Assembly (NCBI GenBank): GCA_011334435.1 | Contig: DTPJ01000572.1 | Location: 1-5,151 of the forward strand | Source of the DNA: Candidatus Poribacteria bacterium | Lineage (GTDB): Bacteria; Poribacteria; DTPJ01 | DNA: 5,151 nucleotides | Direction of reading: 5' to 3' | Part shown: in pieces, positions 1-5,151 of the stretch | How positions within the stretch are numbered: position 1 is the stretch's first letter | Layout: every line of letters starts with the position of its first letter | Position numbers and translations under genes: made by a program | The notes under the pieces: model-generated | What the model was told of the DNA's origin: nothing | Seen by the model: the letters and a program-made list of their open reading frames with translations, nothing else | Databases searched by the model: none

Positions 1-408
1 AGCAAAGGTTCCCAAAACCTTCCTGGTTGAAAAAATTACCCATTCGCCCCAGGTAGGATATTGTCTAAGTTCCTCCAGAACCTTAAAAATTCCTATTATG
101 TTCCCCTTCAATGTTCTAGCCATATCTTCCATTACCGCATCTACACCTGCAATAGCAGCTAAGTGGACTACTATATGACTTCCAACCATTGATTTTACTA
201 AATTATCATAATCTAAAATATCACCATGAATTAGTTTGACGTTCTTGCTGGAAAGCAATCCAGATTTGCTAATTGCATCTCTGTGTAAATTATCATAAAC
301 AACTATTTCGTTATAGTCCAATAGACTTTGTGTTAAAGCTGTGCCAATAAATCCAGCTCCACCAGTTATAAAAATACGCTTCTTCTTTATTTGATTAAAG
401 TCTGTCAT
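1..408 (-). CDS. NAD-dependent sugar epimerase/dehydratase, extended SDR family (N-terminal 136 residues; 3' end beyond window)
   Basis: This is the N-terminal Rossmann half of an extended short-chain dehydrogenase acting on nucleotide sugars (epimerase or dehydratase); the exact substrate is unknown. Visible motifs are the dinucleotide-binding TGGAGFIG at residues 15-22, an acidic residue ending beta-2 in VYDN (D39, favouring NAD over NADP), GDILD at 62-66, VHLAA at 81-85, and the Asn of the N-x-x-G-x-x-x-v-L-E helix at 103. The catalytic Ser/Thr strand reads FSTRKVLG (126-133). The aligned Thr is kept, but the two following residues, usually SE or DE, are Arg-Lys. The YxxxK active site would lie beyond the window edge. 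ATG at 408 is the first possible start, because an in-frame TAG lies 10 codons upstream and a GGAG sits 10 nt before the ATG. It lies 96 nt downstream of the fucokinase gene on the same strand, so it is probably co-transcribed and makes or modifies a sugar for the same polymer. Family assignment is firm; specificity is not. Confidence 0.9.
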   Translation of the reverse strand, partial: MTDFNQIKKKRIFITGGAGFIGTALTQSLLDYNEIVVYDNLHRDAISKSGLLSSKNVKLIHGDILDYDNLVKSMVGSHIVVHLAAIAGVDAVMEDMARTLKGNIIGIFKVLEELRQYPTWGEWVIFSTRKVLGTFA

Positions 409-418
409 TTCAAAATAA

Positions 419-422
419 CTCC
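419..422 (-). promoter_or_regulatory. Ribosome binding site (GGAG) of the SDR gene
   Basis: On the minus strand GGAG is followed by 10 nt and then the ATG at 408. With the in-frame TAG further upstream it fixes the start of the SDR gene. The fucokinase gene has no comparably clear Shine-Dalgarno sequence. Confidence 0.55.
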
Positions 423-504
423 GTGTATATCTGATCTATAAAGATGTGGTCTTTTTGTTTAATTCAAAAATCTCAAACTAATTACTAACTACTATCTACT
501 ATCA

Positions 505-3500
505 TCATAACACGCTTATCTTTAAGCCGTCTTGGTCAATGTCGAAATCAAAAAACCTTGCACGATCATTAGGCGGTTCTTTCTCCAATATTCGTTTAAT
601 TTCCGATGATTGTTCTGCACCCTTTGTGACCATAAAAAGAAAACCTCCACCACCTGCGCCTAATAATTTTGCACCATATATGAGATGAGAAATCTTATCA
701 ATTATTGATTCTATATCATCATTGCTTGTCCCCGGATCAAGAATTTTGTTAAGTTCCCAAATTTCACCGATCATTTTACCGAAAGCGTCAATGTCCCTAT
801 GATCAAGAGCTAACTTCATCTCATAAGATTTCTCTTTGAGTTTTCCTATCGTTTTAATTGTTGTTTCATCTCTATCAAGGTATCTGCCGACGATATTCCT
901 TAGTATATTTTTAGCCATACGTCTATACCCAGTATAGTACAGTAAAAATCTATCGGAAAGATTCATATTGGACTTCACCTTTAGGTCTGTCCAAGATATT
1001 TTCGGAATTTGGAATAGACTTGGATCCGTTTGAATAAGCTTTACTCCACCGATCACCCCGCCAATCTGATCCTGCCAACCCCCACCAGTAGTCATCAATT
1101 GTTCCATATACAATGTGCGATTGAAAAGCTCATCAGCAGTAAGACTTTGTCCTACGATTTTTGAAAGACAAGCTATAATTGCAGAACCTAATATGCTACT
1201 TGTTCCAAGCCCCGATCCAGATGGAACAGCACTGAAAAGCGTCAGATCGATTCCTGCACCAAGGTTTTTAAGTAATTCTTGCAAATCTATATCCATATTT
1301 TCAGGTATTATACCAGTAGTAATAAACGCCGCCTTCGGTAACGAAGTCCAATCTGATGGGTTTCTATAAGATAACATCTCTTGAATGTCTCTTATGATAA
1401 TACTTTCACCTAAATCAATAGAATTTATCCTAATAAATGGCTCTTTATATAGCTTACCTATAACTTGGATCGGATACTGACCATTTAGATTGACTGCTGC
1501 ATTTAAGACGCTTCCACCATATTCAAGGCAATAAGGAGGAGTATCTGACCACCCACCAGCAAAGTCAAGCCTCGTTGATGCACATACCCAAACAACCTCA
1601 TCAGAACGAATTTTGATCGTTGGTTCTGACTTTCTAAAATCAATCTCTGCACTTTCCAATCCCCTCTTTATTGCAGAAAGCACAAGATTATAAGCATATT
1701 CTTCATAATAAAATACTCTATCAGATTTTGGATTTTCATAAATTTTCAACGACAACGACTTTTTTACAATATTGCTAAGAAGTTTATATAGTCTTGCCCT
1801 AAATAGTATATCATCTGTCTTATTGATTATTGATAGGAGTTGCTCCTCTGCTTTTCTATAATCTCTTGGCTCCTTACACCAAGACAATATCTCTTCTGAC
1901 GATAGTTCACTCTTTGGAATTAATATTTCTGTAAGTCGTTCTAAATTGATCTTTTTACCAAGTTCTGTATAATTATCTAAAAATCTTTTGTAGTCAACGG
2001 ACTTCAGTATCTCTTCCATTGACATACGTTTGCTTCTTTTCCATTCATCAAAATTGCCATTGCTAATATCCAAAGCTATTCTTACTGATTCAGATACATC
2101 TATGCTAAACGGAAATAGTTTCGCATTCCATAGATCATACCGCACATCTCCGTTCCATAAATCATCTATATTAAGATTATTCTCTTTGATCCAATCTGTT
2201 AGACGTTTATTAATAAGTGTAGCAGAATTGTCGTTCATAGACAATCCAAAATTATCATTAATCCCATAAATAATAGTCACCCAACCCTCTTCTGATCTAA
2301 CTATAGGTATGCAAGATATACATATACCATTGTTTAATTTTAGTTCACCAACATCTTTCGGAATACCCGTAATTATGTTCTCTCCTGACAGATCAAGATT
2401 GCCTTTGATATGACATCCCTCAATAAATGACGATTTGCCTGATTTGATTGAAGACGATTCAATTAGTGAGTTATAGACAAAGATATTCTTGAATTCAGTT
2501 ATATTTTTTATCTTTGACCTACATAAGTTTTGAAAGCCATACATTGAAGCGGTATGATTAATAGTATGGAAGTTTCGTAATAATTGCCTGCTTGTGCCAA
2601 TATGAAAGAAACCACAATATGAAAGTAGGCATACAAAAAAAGATGTTTTACTGAATCCATCTATAAAAGAGTAGATTCCTGCTTTCGCAGGGATGACACC
2701 ATTGGAATTTTCAGAAATTATACTGTTGGAATTTTTAAGAATGACATCGTCAGATTTTAACCCATCAAATATGTTTAAATTATTGTTAAGCATTATAAGA
2801 GGTATTTCTTTATAGATGTCAAGATAAACCCGACCTTCAATAAGTTGTTCACATAATCCATCTTTTTCAAGTGATAATTTACCGTTATCTATAAAAATTC
2901 CAGAAGCAGAGATCAGTTTTTCTAACGCATCTATTGAAAAGCTTAAAATTCCAGTATCAATGAAAGCTCTATCTGATTCATCAAGGGCATTATTTTGTAT
3001 TAATTGCTCATAGCTTGGTTTTTGGAGAAAATCAGCGACTTTCATTAGATTTTGATCAGATTCCAATTGATTGGGAACATATACTCCATGACCAGATGCT
3101 ACATTAGCAGAACCCGGGTATGCTACACCTGTGACACCATAGTTACTAAACTTAACTTCCGAGGGGTCAAAACTTAAGAGGACATCTCCTGAAGCAATTA
3201 CCAGTTGTCCGCCATCTGTGTAAGGAAGCTTCATAAGATTGTTCAACAAGACATCAAATAACGTTATAAATTCTCTTTTGACGTATTCGTTTGGATTACT
3301 TCCAGGAAAGAAATCTAATGGTAGTGGAAAGAAAATTTTGCCAGTTGCCGAGTAAGCAGGAAGTCTTTTGCTATCTCCCCCTGAATGGAGTATAAGTATA
3401 CGCTTTTGGGATAATATGTCATGTATGGAATTTAGCCTATCGTTGGATTCGGAACAAACATATTGTTCAATCAATTTATATAGAACATATATAGTGCTAC

Positions 3501-3681
3501 CACCAGAGCCAATCCTTTTGCCATCAGGATCGGAAATTACAACAAATTCTGTCTCTTTTGGAAGTTCATTATTTTCTTTTCTTATCCTTATTCTCTCACG
3601 GTAACCGATAGCTTGATATTCATTCGCTGCTGTTATAACACAAATATCGTAAAAATTTTTTTCGTTGGACTTATGTTCCAT
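505..3681 (-). CDS. fkp: Bifunctional L-fucokinase / L-fucose-1-phosphate guanylyltransferase (Fkp-like)
   Basis: This cytoplasmic salvage enzyme is expected to phosphorylate L-fucose with ATP and then join fucose-1-phosphate to GMP from GTP, giving GDP-L-fucose. The N-terminal part is the fucose pyrophosphorylase domain. It shows GSGGST at residues 58-63, HSGGDSKRLP at 99-108 with GK at 114-115, FFHIGTSRQ at 358-366, a left-handed beta-helix-like stretch around 397-445, and a conserved LWNGDVRYDLWNAKLFP segment at 509-525. A helical linker follows. The C-terminal GHMP kinase domain starts near 695: motif 1 is RLDFAGGWSDTPP (704-716), motif 2 the ATP-binding PSGSGLGTSS (820-829), then the fucokinase signature GGGWQDQ (866-872) and motif 3 KLLGAGGGGF (1005-1014). 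All core motifs are intact. At 1058 residues it is roughly 100 longer than the Bacteroides enzyme (about 950); part of the excess is the variable region near 300-350, which contains a translated palindromic repeat (329-343). ATG at 3681 is the earliest start, since an in-frame TGA lies four codons upstream. It follows the tyrosine kinase gene by 69 nt. A related sugar such as D-arabinose could also be the substrate. Confidence 0.93.
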   Translation of the reverse strand: MEHKSNEKNFYDICVITAANEYQAIGYRERIRIRKENNELPKETEFVVISDPDGKRIGSGGSTIYVLYKLIEQYVCSESNDRLNSIHDILSQKRILILHSGGDSKRLPAYSATGKIFFPLPLDFFPGSNPNEYVKREFITLFDVLLNNLMKLPYTDGGQLVIASGDVLLSFDPSEVKFSNYGVTGVAYPGSANVASGHGVYVPNQLESDQNLMKVADFLQKPSYEQLIQNNALDESDRAFIDTGILSFSIDALEKLISASGIFIDNGKLSLEKDGLCEQLIEGRVYLDIYKEIPLIMLNNNLNIFDGLKSDDVILKNSNSIISENSNGVIPAKAGIYSFIDGFSKTSFFVCLLSYCGFFHIGTSRQLLRNFHTINHTASMYGFQNLCRSKIKNITEFKNIFVYNSLIESSSIKSGKSSFIEGCHIKGNLDLSGENIITGIPKDVGELKLNNGICISCIPIVRSEEGWVTIIYGINDNFGLSMNDNSATLINKRLTDWIKENNLNIDDLWNGDVRYDLWNAKLFPFSIDVSESVRIALDISNGNFDEWKRSKRMSMEEILKSVDYKRFLDNYTELGKKINLERLTEILIPKSELSSEEILSWCKEPRDYRKAEEQLLSIINKTDDILFRARLYKLLSNIVKKSLSLKIYENPKSDRVFYYEEYAYNLVLSAIKRGLESAEIDFRKSEPTIKIRSDEVVWVCASTRLDFAGGWSDTPPYCLEYGGSVLNAAVNLNGQYPIQVIGKLYKEPFIRINSIDLGESIIIRDIQEMLSYRNPSDWTSLPKAAFITTGIIPENMDIDLQELLKNLGAGIDLTLFSAVPSGSGLGTSSILGSAIIACLSKIVGQSLTADELFNRTLYMEQLMTTGGGWQDQIGGVIGGVKLIQTDPSLFQIPKISWTDLKVKSNMNLSDRFLLYYTGYRRMAKNILRNIVGRYLDRDETTIKTIGKLKEKSYEMKLALDHRDIDAFGKMIGEIWELNKILDPGTSNDDIESIIDKISHLIYGAKLLGAGGGGFLFMVTKGAEQSSEIKRILEKEPPNDRARFFDFDIDQDGLKISVL
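2653..2697 (-). repeat. Palindromic repeat (MITE/REP-like) inserted in frame in fkp
   Basis: On the minus strand this reads GTCATCCCTGCGAAAGCAGG and continues AATCTAC to a GGATTC at the far end. It contains an 8-bp inverted repeat, ATCCCTGC/GCAGGAAT with one G-T wobble, closing a GAAA tetraloop (2675-2694). An overlapping weaker pairing, GAATCTA with TGGATTC, lies at 2653-2659 and 2672-2678. From memory it resembles the dispersed 'GTCATTCCYGCGAAAGCRGGAATCCA' repeats of many bacteria, whose translation appears in proteins as VIPAKAGI. Here it is read in frame as residues 329-343 (VIPAKAGIYSFIDGF) without a stop, in a variable segment just before the conserved FFHIGT motif. The boundaries are approximate, no target duplication is clear, and no second copy was seen in the window. 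Confidence 0.72.
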
Positions 3682-3750
3682 GCTTAGATCTCATAACTTG
3701 TCAAATTCATAGCTTTTATATGAAATATTTTTAATCTATATCTACAAACT

Positions 3751-5151
3751 CTAATCTTTATCTTCATTATCTTTTTGATGATAGTAATAATTATAATAAC
3801 GGCGATAGTAATAGCCATATTGCACATTATAATCAACACCAGTAAGCACTGTTCCGATTATTTTAGCATCAATATTGTTTAATATTTCTTTGCTGGTAAG
3901 AGCCATTTTGCGTTTAGTTTTGCCTGATCTTATTACAAATAAAACACCGTCAGTTCCTTTACATATTGCAGTTACACTAGAAATTATTAATATTGGCGCT
4001 GAGTCAGTAATAACGAGATCAAACTTTTCTTTGAAAGCATTAATTAAATTTTCTAATCTGTCAGAATTGAACAGAGCATCTGAGTTAGGAACGTTTGATC
4101 CAGATGGAAGCAAGTAAAGGTTTTCTATAACCGTAGGTCTTATACTGCCATGAGAGACATAGTCAAATGTTTTGCCATTGGTTGTGTCGTCTATAGTTAA
4201 AAGGTCTGATAAGCCTGGTCTTCTGCTTTGCTGGAATATTCTATGTATCATTGGTCGCTTAAAATCCGCGTCTATAAGAAGCACCTTTGATCCTAATCTC
4301 GCATTAACAATGGCAAGATTGCTAGCTGTTGTTGTTTTCCTTTCCCCGGGAACCGAACTTGTCACAACAATAGATTTATAAGGGTTATCTAAATTAGCAT
4401 ATTTTATACTCATTGCTAAATTCCAATAGCTTTCTATGTCAGGGGTTTTTGCGTTACCATTTGGCGCATAAATAAGGCTATGACTTAAAAGATTTAATAT
4501 CTCTTTACTTGGTTTTTGGCTATCTTTATGTTTTTTAGAATTAACATTTGCTTCAGTTCCCTTTTCAGAAATCAATAATGTGCTGGTCCTTCTCTTTGCA
4601 GCACTTTCAGGAATATTAAAAGGACCTATATTTGAAATCATGCCCACTACAGGTAATTCAATATGTCTTTCTACATCCTCTTTTGTCCTAATAATATCGC
4701 TTATATAATCAACGAAAAGTGAGATCATTAAACCAACAAATAGTCCCATAACACCGGCACCGATCATTATGAGTTTTTTCTTAGGTGCTATTGGACTTGT
4801 CGGTAAATATGCACTATCTACTATTTTCAGACCTGAACCCTTCATCTGTTGCATTAAACGCATATCTTGATATTTGCTTGCTAATGTGGTATATGCCTGC
4901 TCAAAAATTCGTGATTGTCGTTCTAAACGGATCAACTCCACTTGTTTAGAAGCGATCTCTGGATGCTCTTCTCTGAATTTTCTCAATCTTTCATTAATCA
5001 ATGCACTTTTGCTTTCTAATCCTTTTAATGTAACGGTTAGAGTGACGAACTGCTGTGTGAGGCTTTGTAATTCTGAAATCGGATCAATTGTTGTTGATTC
5101 TGTATTGCTCAACATTTTGTTAAACTCTGCCTTCAATTGGTTTTGTGCAGA
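3751..5151 (-). CDS. Wzc/GumC-like polysaccharide co-polymerase fused to BY-type tyrosine kinase (C-terminal 466 residues; 5' end beyond window)
   Basis: This is the C-terminal part of an inner-membrane chain-length regulator with a cytoplasmic tyrosine autokinase, which controls polymerisation and export of exopolysaccharide or capsule. The frame stays open to the window edge, reading SAQNQ before a TTG at 5136, so that TTG is not a supported start and several hundred N-terminal residues are probably missing. Numbering from the TTG codon: a periplasmic, probably coiled-coil helical region (about 22-98); the GNVR-type end with LPTSPIAPKKK (111-121); a transmembrane helix (122-145); a polar, low-complexity linker (about 173-235); then the kinase. 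Kinase motifs are Walker A TSSVPGERKTTT (259-270), Walker A' VLLIDADFKRP (285-295) and Walker B FDLVITD (372-378). The tail YGYYYRRYYNYYYHQK (440-455) is the tyrosine cluster that such kinases autophosphorylate. Oddly, R266 replaces the Gly that normally precedes the P-loop Lys. It is the upstream gene of the three and ends with TAG 69 nt before fkp. Confidence 0.94.
   Translation of the reverse strand, partial: SAQNQLKAEFNKMLSNTESTTIDPISELQSLTQQFVTLTVTLKGLESKSALINERLRKFREEHPEIASKQVELIRLERQSRIFEQAYTTLASKYQDMRLMQQMKGSGLKIVDSAYLPTSPIAPKKKLIMIGAGVMGLFVGLMISLFVDYISDIIRTKEDVERHIELPVVGMISNIGPFNIPESAAKRRTSTLLISEKGTEANVNSKKHKDSQKPSKEILNLLSHSLIYAPNGNAKTPDIESYWNLAMSIKYANLDNPYKSIVVTSSVPGERKTTTASNLAIVNARLGSKVLLIDADFKRPMIHRIFQQSRRPGLSDLLTIDDTTNGKTFDYVSHGSIRPTVIENLYLLPSGSNVPNSDALFNSDRLENLINAFKEKFDLVITDSAPILIISSVTAICKGTDGVLFVIRSGKTKRKMALTSKEILNNIDAKIIGTVLTGVDYNVQYGYYYRRYYNYYYHQKDNEDKD

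Noticed and set aside
439..456. AAAGA-TGTGG-TCTTT inverted repeat with a T run on the plus strand, as a terminator between fkp and the SDR gene
   Set aside because: The stem is only five AT-rich pairs, and the T run follows on the plus strand, the wrong direction for these genes.
1115..1369. Plus-strand open frame of 84 codons inside fkp
   Set aside because: It lies entirely opposite the GHMP kinase domain, whose conserved motifs fix the real frame, and its translation shows no recognisable motif.
2030..2269. Plus-strand open frame of 79 codons inside fkp
   Set aside because: Antisense shadow of the conserved linker region of fkp, with no independent support.
3368..3604. Plus-strand open frame of 78 codons inside fkp
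   Set aside because: Antisense to the pyrophosphorylase motifs GSGGST and HSGGDSKRLP; no recognisable domain.
3698..3703. TTGACA on the minus strand upstream of fkp as a -35 promoter element
   Set aside because: It lies only about 16 nt before the fkp ATG; a -10 at normal spacing would fall inside the coding sequence and none is seen.
3875..4381. Two plus-strand open frames (3875-4117 and 4172-4381) inside the kinase gene
   Set aside because: Both are antisense to the BY-kinase catalytic domain (Walker A, A' and B) and carry no motif of their own.
5134..5136. TTG as the start codon of the tyrosine kinase gene
   Set aside because: The frame continues without a stop to the window edge, and a periplasmic co-polymerase domain with a first transmembrane helix is expected upstream. 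The gene is cut by the window.

Overview
This 5.15 kb AT-rich window holds three genes, all on the minus strand and all consistent with one exopolysaccharide or capsule locus. In transcription order (right to left) they are: the C-terminal part of a fused polysaccharide co-polymerase/BY-type tyrosine autokinase (Wzc/GumC-like, 5' end outside the window); a complete 1058-residue bifunctional L-fucokinase/fucose-1-phosphate guanylyltransferase (Fkp-like); and the N-terminal 136 residues of an extended-SDR NAD-dependent sugar epimerase/dehydratase (3' end outside the window). Intergenic gaps are 69 and 96 nt. I found no convincing terminator or promoter in them, so a single transcript is likely but not proven.

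The organism cannot be named from the sequence. A chain-length regulator and cytoplasmic tyrosine kinase fused in one polypeptide is typical of Gram-negative-type envelopes. Low GC and a 'GTCATTCCTGCGAAAGCAGG'-type palindromic repeat would fit several proteobacterial, Nitrospirota-like or other environmental lineages; this is a weak inference.

Working model: the Fkp enzyme converts free L-fucose (or a related sugar such as D-arabinose) through the sugar-1-phosphate to a GDP-sugar. The SDR enzyme probably makes or modifies another nucleotide sugar. The Wzc-like protein controls polymerisation and export of the resulting polymer. No glycosyltransferase, flippase or polymerase gene lies inside the window.

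Three features stand out. A small palindromic repeat is inserted in frame in the Fkp gene and translated as VIPAKAGI. The tyrosine kinase has Arg in place of the Gly that precedes the P-loop Lys. The SDR catalytic-Thr motif reads STRKVLG rather than the usual ST(S/D)EV(F/Y)G. No wholly new system is evident; the rest is an ordinary polysaccharide locus.
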